The notes: generated from the sequence alone by a model not told the origin. A DNA stretch of 64,000 nucleotides from Pinibacter sp031553495 (GCA_031553495.1 JAVBLN010000024.1:186001-250000), one strand, 5' to 3'. Positions 25,504 through 35,279 are shown, numbered from the stretch's first letter. Numbers and translations are program-made.

Positions 25504-28500
25504 ATGAGATACTCATTTGCATTGCTTTGTATCCTAAGCAGCTTGTTGCTTAATGCACAGGAAACTCCTTTATGGATGCGCTATCCTGCAATAAGCCCCG
25601 ATGGAAAAACAATTGCCTTTGGTTATAAAGGCGATATATATACCGTGCCTTCTTCCGGAGGAACAGCCACTCCGCTTACCATTCACGAGGCACATGATAT
25701 GATGCCGGTTTGGAGCCACGATGGCAAGAGCATAGCGTTTGCCAGTGACCGTTATGGTAATTTTGATGTTTTCATAATGCCTGCTACCGGTGGCGCGCCA
25801 TTACGGCTTACTTATAATAGCGCTGGCGATTATCCTTATGATTTTTCTCCGGATGATAAGAAAGTAATTTTTGGAAGTTCAAGAAATGTACCCGCAAAAG
25901 ATATTCTATTTTACAGTCCGCGATTATTTCAAAACCTGTATAGTGTAAATGTGAGCGGTGGCCGTGCTTTGCTGATAAGTGCCGGCGGATTTGAAAATGC
26001 TCATTACAACAGTACAGGAAAACAAATCGTTTTTCAGGATAGAAAAGGCTATGAAGATCCATGGAGAAAGCATCATACATCTTCTGTTACCCGCGATATA
26101 TGGATGATGAATGTAGATCAAAAAACCTTTAAGAAAATAAGCACTTTTAACGGAGAAGACCGGGAACCGGTGTTTGGTAATGACGATCAGACCGTTTATT
26201 ATTTGAGTGAAAAAAATGGTAATCAAAATGTTTTTAAAACTTCATTGCAGGGCGGCCAGGATCAGCAGTTGACCAACCTGCAAACACACCCCGTACGCCA
26301 TTTAAGCATTAGTAAAAACAATGTATTATGTTTTACCTACAATGGTGAAATATATACTATGCAAAACAACTCTCCGGCTAAGGTGAACATTCGTATTGCA
26401 AATGATGGCCGCGAGGGAGTGGAAAGAAATATTCCCGTAAGTGGCAATGTTACAGGATTTTCGTTATCGCCTAATGGAAAGGAAATCGCTTTTGTAACAC
26501 GTGGTGAAATATTTGTAACAAGCGTAGATGGCCCGCAAACAAAACGCATTACCAACACTCCACAGCAGGAGCGCATGGTGCAATGGAGTCCTGATGGCAG
26601 AAGTCTCATATATGCCGCAGAAAGAAATAACAGTTGGGACATATATAAAACTTCCATTGTAAGCAAAGACGAACCTTATTTTTATGCTTCCACCGTATTG
26701 AAGGAAGAACCTGTTATAGCCACTGCTGCAGAGGAATATCAACCGAAATATTCTCCTGATGGAAAAGAGATTGCTTATGTGGAAAACCGTAATATTCTAA
26801 AGGTGTACAACATTGCTTCAAAACAATCAAGAACAGTGTTGCCTAAAGGACGTAATTATTCTTACAGCGATGGCGATTGGGATTTCAACTGGAGCCCAAA
26901 CAGTCAGTGGCTTGTAAGCGACGACCAGGACGGTTCATGGTTTAGCGGAAACGTGGCGCTTATAAAAGCCGATGGCAGTAAAGGTATTCAGCATCCCTTA
27001 CCAAGCGGCTTCGGGCAAGGCAATGTGAAGTGGGCGTGGAATGGCAAAGCGCTTTGCTGGGTGAATGCAAAAGAAGGTCGCAAATCGCTTGCATTGCAGG
27101 GTAGCCGCGAAGTGGATATATATGTAGGCTTTTTTGATCAGGATCAGTATGACCGTTTTAAGTTGAGCAAAGAAGATTTCAACTTGCTGAAAGAAAAAGA
27201 GGGTAAAGAAAAAAAGGATAAAGATAAAGCAGACCAAACCAAATCTGATAAGAAAGCAGGCCCTTCAAAAAAAGATACGGCCACCTCACTAAAAAGCTGG
27301 GTGCCCAATACGGAAAATATGGAAAACCGTGTGGCACGTGTTACTATCAACAGCTCTTCAGTATCTGATTATGCGGTAACTCCCGATGGCGAAAAAGTTT
27401 ATTATTTATCTTCATTTGAAAAAGGATTTGATTTGTGGGTAACAGAGCCCCGAACCCGTGAAACGAAAGTACTTGCAAAACTTGGAGGTTCGCCAAGCGG
27501 TATAGAAATGAGTAAAGATGGTAAAACAGTTTTTGTACTGAATAGAGGCGGCATTGTTAAAGTTGATGAAAGTGGAAAAATTACTCCTGTAGCTATAAAT
27601 GCCGATATGGTATTGAATCAGGCGGAAGAGCGTAATTATATATTTGAACACGTATGCCGCCAGGTAGAAAAAAAATTTTACGATCCTAAGCTGCATGGTG
27701 TTGATTGGAAATTAATGCATGATACTTACGCCCGATTTTTACCACACGTAAGTAACAATTACGACTTCCAGGAACTATTGAGCGAATTGTTGGGTGAACT
27801 TAATGCTTCGCATACCGGAGGCAGATATGGATTCATGAGTCCCTCAGCAGACATTACCGCGGCGCTTGGATTGATTTACGATGAAACATATACCGGCAAA
27901 GGATTAAAAGTAACGGAAGTGATTGCAGGCGGCCCCTTCGATAAATCATATAGTAAAATAAAGAACGGAACCATTATTGAAAAAATTGATGGGATATCCG
28001 TATCCGATAGTATAGATTTCGCCATATTGTTAAACAGGAAAGTTGATAAAAACATATTGCTTGATCTGGCTGATGCTTCCGGTGCCCGCTGGCAGGAAAC
28101 CGCTAAACCCATATCGTTTGGCGAAGAAAGCGGACTGATGTACAAACGTTGGGTGAAGACAATGGAAGCTATGGTAAATAAATTGAGTAATGGAAAAGTT
28201 GGTTATGTACATGTGCAAAGCATGAACGATGCAAGTTTCCGCAATACGTTTGATGCCGTGCTGGGACGTAACTTTAATAAGCAAGCGTTAATCGTAGACA
28301 CACGCTTTAATGGTGGCGGATGGCTCCACGATGATCTCGCAAACTTCCTGAGCGGCAAACGCTATCTTGATTTTGCGCCACAAGGAAATCGCCTCAATGA
28401 TGGAGAACCTATGGGCAGGTGGACAAAGCCAAGTTGCGTTTTAATGAGCGAAGGTAACTATAGCGACGCGTTCATTTTCCCTTATATCTATAAACAAAAC

Positions 28501-28752
28501 GGTATTGGCAAACTGATTGGAATGCCTGTAGCCGGCACCGGTACTGCTGTTTGGTGGGAATTGCAAATTGATCCTACAATTGTATTCGGCATACCAATGG
28601 TGGCCACAATTGGAAAAGAAAACCGGCCCACTGAAAACCTGGAATTGGAGCCGGATATCAAAGTGGCATTGCCTTATGAAGATTTCTTAAATGGCAAAGA
28701 CCCTCAATTAGAAACAGCCGTAAAAGAAATGTTGAAAGCAATAGGAAATTGA
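25504..28752 (+). CDS. Tricorn-protease homologue, S41 family (beta-propeller, PDZ, protease)
   Basis: The 1082-residue exported protein has its start set at the Met giving signal peptide MRYSFALLCILSSLLLNAQ. Residues about 25-560 hold TolB/tricorn-like propeller blades (SPDGKTIAFGYKGDIY, WSHDGKSIAFASDR, WSPDGRSLIYA). A highly charged Lys/Asp/Glu linker lies near 560-590. After a second propeller part come a core region, a PDZ-like domain (GLKVTEVIAGGPFDKSYSKI) and the S41 catalytic part (LIVDTRFNGGGWLHDD, then NYSDAF with the likely nucleophile Ser). It probably degrades peptides in the periplasm. It is flanked by two near-identical composite repeats. Confidence 0.93.
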   Translation: MRYSFALLCILSSLLLNAQETPLWMRYPAISPDGKTIAFGYKGDIYTVPSSGGTATPLTIHEAHDMMPVWSHDGKSIAFASDRYGNFDVFIMPATGGAPLRLTYNSAGDYPYDFSPDDKKVIFGSSRNVPAKDILFYSPRLFQNLYSVNVSGGRALLISAGGFENAHYNSTGKQIVFQDRKGYEDPWRKHHTSSVTRDIWMMNVDQKTFKKISTFNGEDREPVFGNDDQTVYYLSEKNGNQNVFKTSLQGGQDQQLTNLQTHPVRHLSISKNNVLCFTYNGEIYTMQNNSPAKVNIRIANDGREGVERNIPVSGNVTGFSLSPNGKEIAFVTRGEIFVTSVDGPQTKRITNTPQQERMVQWSPDGRSLIYAAERNNSWDIYKTSIVSKDEPYFYASTVLKEEPVIATAAEEYQPKYSPDGKEIAYVENRNILKVYNIASKQSRTVLPKGRNYSYSDGDWDFNWSPNSQWLVSDDQDGSWFSGNVALIKADGSKGIQHPLPSGFGQGNVKWAWNGKALCWVNAKEGRKSLALQGSREVDIYVGFFDQDQYDRFKLSKEDFNLLKEKEGKEKKDKDKADQTKSDKKAGPSKKDTATSLKSWVPNTENMENRVARVTINSSSVSDYAVTPDGEKVYYLSSFEKGFDLWVTEPRTRETKVLAKLGGSPSGIEMSKDGKTVFVLNRGGIVKVDESGKITPVAINADMVLNQAEERNYIFEHVCRQVEKKFYDPKLHGVDWKLMHDTYARFLPHVSNNYDFQELLSELLGELNASHTGGRYGFMSPSADITAALGLIYDETYTGKGLKVTEVIAGGPFDKSYSKIKNGTIIEKIDGISVSDSIDFAILLNRKVDKNILLDLADASGARWQETAKPISFGEESGLMYKRWVKTMEAMVNKLSNGKVGYVHVQSMNDASFRNTFDAVLGRNFNKQALIVDTRFNGGGWLHDDLANFLSGKRYLDFAPQGNRLNDGEPMGRWTKPSCVLMSEGNYSDAFIFPYIYKQNGIGKLIGMPVAGTGTAVWWELQIDPTIVFGIPMVATIGKENRPTENLELEPDIKVALPYEDFLNGKDPQLETAVKEMLKAIGN

Positions 28753-28888
28753 GTTGAGAGTTGAATGATGAAATGTGTTATGGTGGTTCATTATAAATCG
28801 CCATAACACAATTTAGTTACAGGGCTTTAGTGTACTATGAGTATTTATACCGGGTTTTGCAACTACCTAATCTTATCAGTTATTATTA

Positions 28889-28955
28889 TGGAACCGGCGA
28901 CAGACCCCTGATTAAGCTTTTGTTGTGTCACTCACTTGTACGGTAGTAATGCTAC
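28889..28955 (-). repeat. Dispersed 65-bp unit 12 (A/C)
   Basis: Standard left module and core; the right module is C type (AGCTTAATCAGGGGTCTG on the minus strand) ending GCCGGTTCC. It is the left arm of composite B. Confidence 0.8.
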
Positions 28956-29121
28956 GGAGCAAGTGGGCAACGGACAGTAGGCAGTAGAGAGAAATCAGAG
29001 GTCAAAAAACAGTTGAAATTGAAAGTGCTTATTGAATTGAGAGTTGAGAATTGAGAATGCTTTAATCACTGATTGCAAGCCAAAACAAAAGCACTCATTA
29101 CTCAAAACTCATCACTCGCTC

Positions 29122-29190
29122 CATAGCATTACTACAGCACAAGTGAGTGACACAACGATGCTTAATAGTAGCACTTCAGTTGATATCCCC
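29122..29190 (+). repeat. Dispersed 65-bp unit 13 (A/A')
   Basis: The core and left module are standard. The right end has decayed (GTAGCACTTCAGTTGATATC) but keeps the A-tract. It is the right arm of composite B. Confidence 0.8.
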
Positions 29191-29253
29191 AAAAAAAAAT
29201 CTTTGAAAATCTTACTGCTGGTGAAATATAGATACAGTGGTAATAAAAGCATA

Positions 29254-29275
29254 AAAACCGGTTTATGCCGGTTTT
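29254..29275 (+). terminator. Small hairpin with T-run
   Basis: AAAACCGG, loop TTTATG, CCGGTTTT, then CATTT. It lies downstream of composite B with no gene immediately before it and may end read-through from the tricorn gene. Confidence 0.55.
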
Positions 29276-29803
29276 CATTTATCTAAAAACTAAAAAACAT
29301 TCTAAAAAAAAGGTCTACTGTAGAAACAGCTGACCTCTAACGATTGCTTGCCATATGAAAAATCTTAATAATCTCTTTTGTTAGTAAGGAGCTTTTTTCT
29401 CCGAAAATGAAATTACTTCTTTCCTCTCTTCTACTCCTTCGTTTCATTTACAATGTAAAAATAAGTCGAGCTTTCTCATGATTAAAATCAAGTTTTTACC
29501 TAATTCATTACGGCAAAAGTAATTTCGCTACAACAAAACCCTTTACCAGATTGAATTTCAATAAAAAAAACGAGTGAAGCCCAACGCCAAAAAGTGGAAA
29601 AAAATTCCACAATCTGGCAAATAACTAAGATGGTCATATCCGATTTTTAATAACAATAACGCACTTCCACAAGGCACACTTCCTGATCTTTTGTTTGATG
29701 ATTGAAAATGAACATTTAACAGTTCCTGTTGTTAACCTATAAACAGGTTTTGATTATCAACCGCCTGGCAAAAAGTTTTCATCCTTAAATATCTTTTACT
29801 CGC

Positions 29804-31048
29804 ATGACCGCATATCTGAAAACATTACTGGCTTGCATTTTTTTATCCCCCTTACATCTGTATGCAAGAACAGTTGCAGATACATGCGCACCAATTGATC
29901 TTGCCGATGCATTCAGAAAAATAATGCATATAACCAAAGAAAAAAAAGAGAGGAATTCAGCAATTTTTCTTGCCCCGGTTTTCAACTCCTCGCCTACCAC
30001 CGGATTTGTATACGGGATCACCGGGCAGGGCGCTTTTCAGAGGCCGGGTTCTAAGTTATCGGCTTTTCAATGCAACATTCAATATACTACCAAAAAACAG
30101 GCGCTCTTTTTTCTAAGAAATAATATTTACCTGCATAATAATAAAATTTTCCTTTCCGGCGACTGGCGTTATTTTGATTACGCCGAACCTACTTATGGAC
30201 TGGGAACCAACGCTCCCGTAGGCTCGCTGACAAACAAGTTTATTTTTAACGGAGAAGATGAGCCCGCCGATTCGCTGGCGCAGCCAATGAAATTCAATTA
30301 CTTTAAATTACATCAAACCGTTTCGTGGCTGCTTCACGACAATTTCTACATCGGGCCGGGCATACACCTGGATGCATACAATAAAATTGATGATGTAAAG
30401 CTTGATACAGCTAACAAAAAATATACTAGTCATTACGCATATAGCATTAAACACGGATTCAACCCCGAAAGCTATATGCTAATGGGAGTAAGCCTGAACA
30501 TGATGTACGACACTCGCGACAATATGGTAAACACCAGTAAAGGTATTTTTGCCAACGTGAATTTTCGGGTAAATCCCAAATGGCTCGGCAGTGACAAGTC
30601 CAGCACCATTTTGTGGGCTGAATTCAGAGGATTTAAAAAACTTTCGCCCACTAAGCGACATATTATTGGAATTTGGCTTATCGGAAATTTTGTAACAAGC
30701 GGCGAAGTTCCATACCTGGCATTGCCTGCCATTGGCTACGATCAGCGCAGTAAAAGCGGAAGAGGCTATACTAATGGCCGTTTTCGTGGTGAGCAAATGG
30801 TTGATCTTGAAGCGGAATACCGTTTCCCAATTACCTGTAACCAGTTTTTAAGTGGCGTAGTTTTTGGCAGTGTAGTTTCCACTAATAACAGTGACGCACA
30901 AGTTAAATTGTTTGATTACCTAAAACCCGCCGGAGGCATAGGTTTGCGCATTTTATTCAACAAAAAAGCAAAAATGAATATGCAGATTGATTTTGCATTT
31001 GGGCAACACTCAAAAGGAATTTATTTCGGAGCATCAGAAGTTTTTTAA
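29804..31048 (+). CDS. BamA/TamA-like outer-membrane beta-barrel protein
   Basis: The 414-residue exported protein has a signal peptide (MTAYLKTLLACIFLSPLHLY, cut near ARTVA). The rest reads as alternating beta strands: GFVYGITGQGAFQRPGSKLS, FFLRNNIYLHNNKIFLSGDW, YGLGTNAPVG, MMYDTRDNMVNTSKGIFANV, and a last strand ending in Phe (GIYFGASEVF) as in outer-membrane barrels. The MMYDTRDN...GIFANV part is the 'bacterial surface antigen' (Omp85-type) hallmark. No POTRA domains are visible at this length, so it is a barrel-only member of unknown cargo. Confidence 0.85.
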   Translation: MTAYLKTLLACIFLSPLHLYARTVADTCAPIDLADAFRKIMHITKEKKERNSAIFLAPVFNSSPTTGFVYGITGQGAFQRPGSKLSAFQCNIQYTTKKQALFFLRNNIYLHNNKIFLSGDWRYFDYAEPTYGLGTNAPVGSLTNKFIFNGEDEPADSLAQPMKFNYFKLHQTVSWLLHDNFYIGPGIHLDAYNKIDDVKLDTANKKYTSHYAYSIKHGFNPESYMLMGVSLNMMYDTRDNMVNTSKGIFANVNFRVNPKWLGSDKSSTILWAEFRGFKKLSPTKRHIIGIWLIGNFVTSGEVPYLALPAIGYDQRSKSGRGYTNGRFRGEQMVDLEAEYRFPITCNQFLSGVVFGSVVSTNNSDAQVKLFDYLKPAGGIGLRILFNKKAKMNMQIDFAFGQHSKGIYFGASEVF

Positions 31049-31150
31049 GAAAGGAGGCAGCAATTCAAAAATCAAAAGACAATTTTTTTATTTCTACAAA
31101 CCAATGCTTTTTATACAGCTAAAAATAAATAGAGTTTTCTTTGTAAACCA

Positions 31151-31208
31151 TCTGTATTGCTACTATTAAGCATCGTTGTGTCACTCACTTGTGCGGTAGT
31201 AATTCTAG
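31151..31208 (-). repeat. Dispersed 65-bp unit 14 (A/A', truncated right end)
   Basis: Core and A modules are standard, but the CCGGT end and A-tract are missing (it stops at CAATACAGATG on the minus strand). The left side runs directly into a heptamer tract (GGCAGTA, GAGAGAG, GTCAGAA, ATCAGAA) at about 31212-31250. It lies in a convergent gap. Confidence 0.8.
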
Positions 31209-31289
31209 TTAGCAGTTGGCAGTAGAGAGAGGTCAGAAATCAGAAGAAAAAAACAATTCTTCACTCTCCATTCAACTTTCAATTTTCAA

Positions 31290-31790
31290 CTAAATAGTTG
31301 GTTGTTGTTCTTTTAATGTCCACCATTGAATGGTGGAATTAGAATAAGGACTCAGAATTATATTGTTATTAATATTGCCCTCTTTATCAGACGGAGTGAG
31401 ATACAGATGGGATCCTTTTAGTTTTATCATGTACACATTGTTCTCAATTGGAATAAATTCATACACTTGTGTAACGGAATCTTTACTTAAAGGTTGCTGC
31501 TGCAATATTGAACCAACAGCAATTGAGTTAGGCTGAAAAGTTTTATTTGTAAAAAGATTTTTAAGCTGATATGCATTACCTTCTACATGTTCAAATTCCC
31601 ATGTAACACATTTCCAGTTAACAGGCGTATAGGCCACCAATGGAGTGCCGTTATCCGTATTAGCATCCTTTATTCGTAAGTATATCCCTGTTTCAATATT
31701 TTTTATTGCATAGGTACCTTGTATCACTTGCGATTTTCCGGAATTAAAACCACACAAAACCACCATACAGATTAAAAACGACCGGATCAT
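31290..31790 (-). CDS. Secreted ricin-type beta-trefoil protein
   Basis: The 166-residue product starts at Met 31790, giving signal peptide MIRSFLICMVVLCGFNSG before KSQ; the upstream frame to 31862 is less likely. The mature part is a single RICIN-like beta-trefoil: GTYAIKNIETGIYLRIKDA, then WEFEHVEGNAYQLKNLFTNK, then YEFIPIENNVYMIKLKGSHL, and a C-terminal WWTLKEQ. The three sub-repeats suggest carbohydrate binding. No catalytic domain is attached, so it may be a standalone lectin. Function is otherwise unknown. Confidence 0.75.
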   Translation of the reverse strand: MIRSFLICMVVLCGFNSGKSQVIQGTYAIKNIETGIYLRIKDANTDNGTPLVAYTPVNWKCVTWEFEHVEGNAYQLKNLFTNKTFQPNSIAVGSILQQQPLSKDSVTQVYEFIPIENNVYMIKLKGSHLYLTPSDKEGNINNNIILSPYSNSTIQWWTLKEQQPTI

Positions 31791-31961
31791 TTTTTGAAGT
31801 TTTTGAGTACTAGAATAAATGAATTTAATTAGTTTTTCGCATGATAAAAAGCCTCTCATCATTATTTACCCAATGATCAGATCTTTTAACACTACACCTT
31901 TAATCTGAGTGCTGTTACTTCAAGATTAGTAATGCCTGCACTACCTGAAATTCTTGTAACA

Positions 31962-32321
31962 CTACATGAAAAACTGTTCTGTTGCTATTTTCCCGTCCTT
32001 CACTGTGTACACGCATAACTCAGACATCATCTCCCGATCCCGCCCCTTCATTTTTGCATCCATATCCAAAATGAACGCAATAGAATTTCCTGAAACCAAT
32101 GGTTCTGAAATATTTATACCATATGTCTCCTCCATCATCGATTGAAACCTTTGCCCTTTTTCAATTACGTTATCAAGACCATTTATTTCCTTCTCAAAAC
32201 CGTTAGAAGCTTCAGGTTCAATGCTTACAACATCTTTTGAAAACAGTTCTTTTTGAGCAGTTTCAAAATCGCCCCGACGGCAATAGTCGGCCAAACGATT
32301 TGCGATTTCGTGTGTTGTCAT
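31962..32321 (-). CDS. SnoaL/NTF2-like protein
   Basis: The 119-residue cytoplasmic protein has the small cone-shaped NTF2 fold signature: an N-terminal helix pair (EIANRLADYCRRGDFETAQK), FSKDVVSIEP, then strands GNSIAFILDMDAKMKGRDRE and the closing CVYTVKDGKIATEQFFM. Relatives are polyketide cyclases, isomerases or plain ligand-binding proteins, so the function cannot be assigned. It is alone on its strand between a ricin-like gene and unit 15. Confidence 0.8.
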   Translation of the reverse strand: MTTHEIANRLADYCRRGDFETAQKELFSKDVVSIEPEASNGFEKEINGLDNVIEKGQRFQSMMEETYGINISEPLVSGNSIAFILDMDAKMKGRDREMMSELCVYTVKDGKIATEQFFM

Positions 32322-32654
32322 AATTGTGTTGGTTTATTTTGCAATCAGAATAAAATATACACAACCAATAACACGAAAAAAAGTTTAGCGATTTTATTCA
32401 GAAAAGAAAAGCAAAAGTTGCCTGAATGAAGATATTTGACAGATTGCATTTATAACGATTTCAAATAGTTGATTTCGCTGGCTGACCGAATTGTGGGCAG
32501 ACGAATGTTGCCATGAAATACTACAGTACAAGGGAGTGACACAACGATGATGCCATGAAAAGCTGCAGCCGGTATAATAATAATTATTAACTGTGGTATT
32601 CATCAAGACCAAAAAAAGTCTTGCAATTTGTAGCCGCCCCGTAAAATGAAGATT
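32322..32654. other. Intergenic gap with repeat unit 15
   Basis: Unit 15 occupies 32508-32575. The rest shows no gene. A short inverted AATACCAC / GTGGTATT-like pair lies beside the unit's end but is too weak to call a terminator. Confidence 0.45.
32508..32575 (+). repeat. Dispersed 65-bp unit 15 (B/B')
   Basis: A B/B' copy with one core change (AAGGGAGTGACAC). Both GCCATGAAA modules are intact. It ends in GCCGGTATAATAATAATT. Confidence 0.85.
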
Positions 32655-33884
32655 TCAGCAACTTGTTCCTATTGAACGCCCCGCTATATACCCGGTAGTC
32701 CAGGCGTTTTGAAAATTAAAGCCGCCGGTAATGCCATCTATATCAATTATTTCGCCGGCAAAAAAAAGATTGTTTACCTTTTTGCTCATCATGGTGCTAT
32801 GATCAATTTCGCTCACATCAATGCCACCGGCGGTAACGAATTCCTCTTTGAAAGTTGTTTTTCCTGTAACCGGAAATTCTTGCGCACAAATATTTTTGAT
32901 GAGCTTATTCTGTTCTTTTGCAGGTAAATCGCCCCAATTAATACTTGCATTGATTCCTGATCCTGCCAACAAAAATTCCCACATACGCTGAGGTATAAGA
33001 AAAGGATTCCTGTTTATAATTTTTTGAGTAGCTTTCTCAAACCTGTATAAGTGTATAAAATCACGAAGTGTGGTTTCATTATACTGTGGCGCCCAATTGA
33101 CAACAACTGTAAAAATATATTTTTTCTCTGCCAGCAATCTTGCGCCCCAGGCACTTAGCTTTAGAATTGCAGGGCCGCTCATACCCCAATGCGTAATCAG
33201 CAAAGGGCCCTGCTGCATTAGTTTGGTGCCTGCAATTTTCACCAGCGCATTATCCACACTTACTCCCATTAAGGAAGTAATAGCATTCCCCGGCATATTA
33301 AAAGTAAAAAGAGAAGGTTGCGGAGGTATAACGGTATGCCCGGTTTCCCTTAACCAGTCAAACATGTGCGACTTCGAAAAACCACCGCAGGCAACGCACA
33401 CAAAATCCGACTTTAATATTCTTCCATCCGAAAGTTGCAGATTGAAAAAACCATTTTGCATGGAGAGTTGCTTCACTTCCGCATGCAATAGTATATCTAT
33501 GCGATGTTTGTTAGCCTCGCGAAGCAGGCATTCAACTATTGTTTGTGAAGAGTCTGTTGCAGGAAACATTCTGCCATCGCTTTCTGTTTTGAGCAAAACA
33601 TTTCTTTCCGCAAACCACTCAACTGTATGAGGTGTAAAAAAATGATGAAAAGCTTTTTTAAGAAAATTATTCCCACGCGGATAATTTTTCACCATTTCTG
33701 TTATTGAAAAACAAGCATGTGCAACATTACAGCGTCCACCACCACTTACCTTCACCTTGCTAAGCAATTTGCTGCTTTTCTCCACTATAATTATCTCCAG
33801 CAATGGATTTGCAATGGCGGCATTAATGGCACAAAAGAAACCGGCCGCACCACCGCCAATAACAATAAGCGTCTTTTTCTTCAT
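32655..33884 (-). CDS. NAD(P)/FAD-dependent flavoprotein of the HI0933/BaiN-like family
   Basis: The 409-residue cytoplasmic flavoprotein starts with a dinucleotide-binding motif (LIVIGGGAAGFFCAINAA, residues 5-22) followed by EKSSKLLSKVKVSGGGRCNV, which is diagnostic for the HI0933 group. VACGGFSKSHMFDWL and the C-terminal FAGEIIDIDGITGGFNFQNA (FAD contact) complete the fold. Family members include the BaiN flavoprotein; most are uncharacterised. It lies 39 bases downstream of the small membrane-protein gene on the same strand. Confidence 0.92.
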   Translation of the reverse strand: MKKKTLIVIGGGAAGFFCAINAAIANPLLEIIIVEKSSKLLSKVKVSGGGRCNVAHACFSITEMVKNYPRGNNFLKKAFHHFFTPHTVEWFAERNVLLKTESDGRMFPATDSSQTIVECLLREANKHRIDILLHAEVKQLSMQNGFFNLQLSDGRILKSDFVCVACGGFSKSHMFDWLRETGHTVIPPQPSLFTFNMPGNAITSLMGVSVDNALVKIAGTKLMQQGPLLITHWGMSGPAILKLSAWGARLLAEKKYIFTVVVNWAPQYNETTLRDFIHLYRFEKATQKIINRNPFLIPQRMWEFLLAGSGINASINWGDLPAKEQNKLIKNICAQEFPVTGKTTFKEEFVTAGGIDVSEIDHSTMMSKKVNNLFFAGEIIDIDGITGGFNFQNAWTTGYIAGRSIGTSC

Positions 33885-33923
33885 TGCGTCTTTAGTTGAT
33901 GATGATGCAAAGCAGGTTTATAC

Positions 33924-34328
33924 TTAAATCTTTCCTGCCCACTCATCACGATCTTTTTTACGTGCAATCTCATCGGCCAACAGAATTTTATTATACCCGC
34001 CGCCATACACAATAGCAGTAATTATGACAGAGTATAAAAAAAGTAAAATAGTAACAAATGAAAATAACCCTGACAAGAATAGAACAATATCCGATAAAAA
34101 AACAGCTCCTGTACTAACGGTAATCAATAATGGAGCAACAGCTTTTAACCGCATTAAAAAAACATATGCCTCCAATGAAAATGAAAATACGGCGGCCACT
34201 GAAAAAACAACCCAATGAAGATTTGCGGATAAAGCCAATATTTGAATCATACATGCGGCAGATAACAGCATGCCGCCTACGCCTGTGTACAAACATGTGT
34301 CTCGCTGAACCGAAGAAAGAAAACTCAT
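33924..34328 (-). CDS. Small four-helix membrane protein, unknown
   Basis: The 134-residue product has four hydrophobic segments: CLYTGVGGMLLSAACMIQIL, WVVFSVAAVFSFSLEAYVFL, VAPLLITVSTGAVFLSDIVL and FVTILLFLYSVIITAIVYGG. A short charged C-terminal tail follows (ARKKDRDEWAGK). No family is recognised. It lies 68 bases downstream of map and 39 bases upstream of the flavoprotein gene, all on the minus strand, so the three may share a transcript. Confidence 0.75.
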   Translation of the reverse strand: MSFLSSVQRDTCLYTGVGGMLLSAACMIQILALSANLHWVVFSVAAVFSFSLEAYVFLMRLKAVAPLLITVSTGAVFLSDIVLFLSGLFSFVTILLFLYSVIITAIVYGGGYNKILLADEIARKKDRDEWAGKI

Positions 34329-34396
34329 ACAGTTAGGTTATTGTTTAAACAGGATTAAGATATTTGCAGGCACTTGTTCGTTTTTCTGATAACGAG

Positions 34397-35203
34397 TTAT
34401 TGCCAGTAATCAGAATTTAGATTAGGATTAGCAAGTTCGTTTTTTTCTATTTCTGCGAAAGAGGATAATATATCGGCCTTACCTTTTCTAACACACACAT
34501 TATGTTCATAATGAGCAGAAGGCTTACCATCACAGGTTCTAACCGTCCAGCCATCATCATCATAATACACATCTTTTTTTCCCAGGTTAATCATTGGCTC
34601 AATCGCAATCACAAGTCCGTCCCTCAGTTTCGGGCCACTGCCACGCTTTCCATAATTGGGCACTTGCGGATCTTCATGTATGCTTTTGCCCAACCCGTGC
34701 CCCACCAGTTCACGTACCACACCATAATTATTTTTTTTCTCAGTATACTCTTGTATAGCAAATGAAATATCACCCACACGATTATTAGTAACAGCCTTTT
34801 CAATTCCAAGGTATAGCGATTCTTTTGTTATGCGCAGCATCTTTTTAATTTCATCGGTAATCTCACCTAACGCGAATGTATATGCGCTATCTCCATGAAA
34901 GCCATTTTTATAAACTCCAACATCAACCGAAACAATATCTCCTTCCTTCAACAGCTCATTATTAGGAAATCCATGAACTACTGCGTCATTCACAGAAATA
35001 CAGCAGGCAAACGGATATCCTTTGTAATTCTTAAACGAAGGAATCGCTTTATTATCCAATATGAATTGCTCTGCAATAGAATTCACCTCCATCGTAGTCA
35101 TACCGGGTTTCAATATCTTAGCCACTTCTGCAATTGTTGCGCTTACAAGCAAACTACTTTCTCTCATCAATTCCACTTCAGCCTGGGTCTTATAATAAAT
35201 CAT
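34397..35203 (-). CDS. map: Methionine aminopeptidase, type I
   Basis: The 268-residue cytoplasmic metalloprotease removes the N-terminal Met from new proteins. Metal ligands are visible in order: Asp pair in VDVGVYKNGFHGDSAYTF, His in GHGLGKSIHEDPQVPNYG, Glu in IAIEPMI and Glu in AHYEHNVCVRKG. In many Bacteroidota map follows secY and leads into infA, rpmJ, rpsM, rpsK, rpsD, rpoA and rplQ. Here a lipoprotein gene separates it from secY, and none of those downstream genes is present. It has its own promoter at 35449-35481. Confidence 0.95.
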   Translation of the reverse strand: MIYYKTQAEVELMRESSLLVSATIAEVAKILKPGMTTMEVNSIAEQFILDNKAIPSFKNYKGYPFACCISVNDAVVHGFPNNELLKEGDIVSVDVGVYKNGFHGDSAYTFALGEITDEIKKMLRITKESLYLGIEKAVTNNRVGDISFAIQEYTEKKNNYGVVRELVGHGLGKSIHEDPQVPNYGKRGSGPKLRDGLVIAIEPMINLGKKDVYYDDDGWTVRTCDGKPSAHYEHNVCVRKGKADILSSFAEIEKNELANPNLNSDYWQ

Positions 35204-35279
35204 CCTATGTAAAATTTAAAATTCAAATCAAGAAATTGTTCTCCCAATATTGCAGCTAGTCGTTTCTTTATTTTTTTTT

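Larger units (their letters stand above)
28889..29190. repeat. Composite inverted repeat element B (units 12 and 13)
   Basis: Two outward-facing units enclose a roughly 165-bp middle that is almost the same as that of composite A: the words GACAGTAGGCAGTAGAGAGA, AGTTGAAATTGAAAGTGCTT and CTGATTGCAAGCCAAAAC occur in both, in the same order. The terminal units differ from those of A (unit 12 has a C module, unit 13 an A' module). Confidence 0.75.
28753..29803. other. 1.05-kb intergenic region with a composite repeat
   Basis: No gene is seen. It holds a short heptamer run at 28751-28765, composite B at 28889-29190 and a small hairpin at 29254-29275. The last 500 bases (29290-29803) are AT-rich and carry no repeat unit, tRNA or open frame that I can recognise. 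Confidence 0.5.

Noticed and set aside
29290..29803. Possible tRNA or other RNA gene in the long empty gap
   Set aside because: No cloverleaf-like GGTTCGA/GTTCAAATC arm or terminator-bounded unit could be found.
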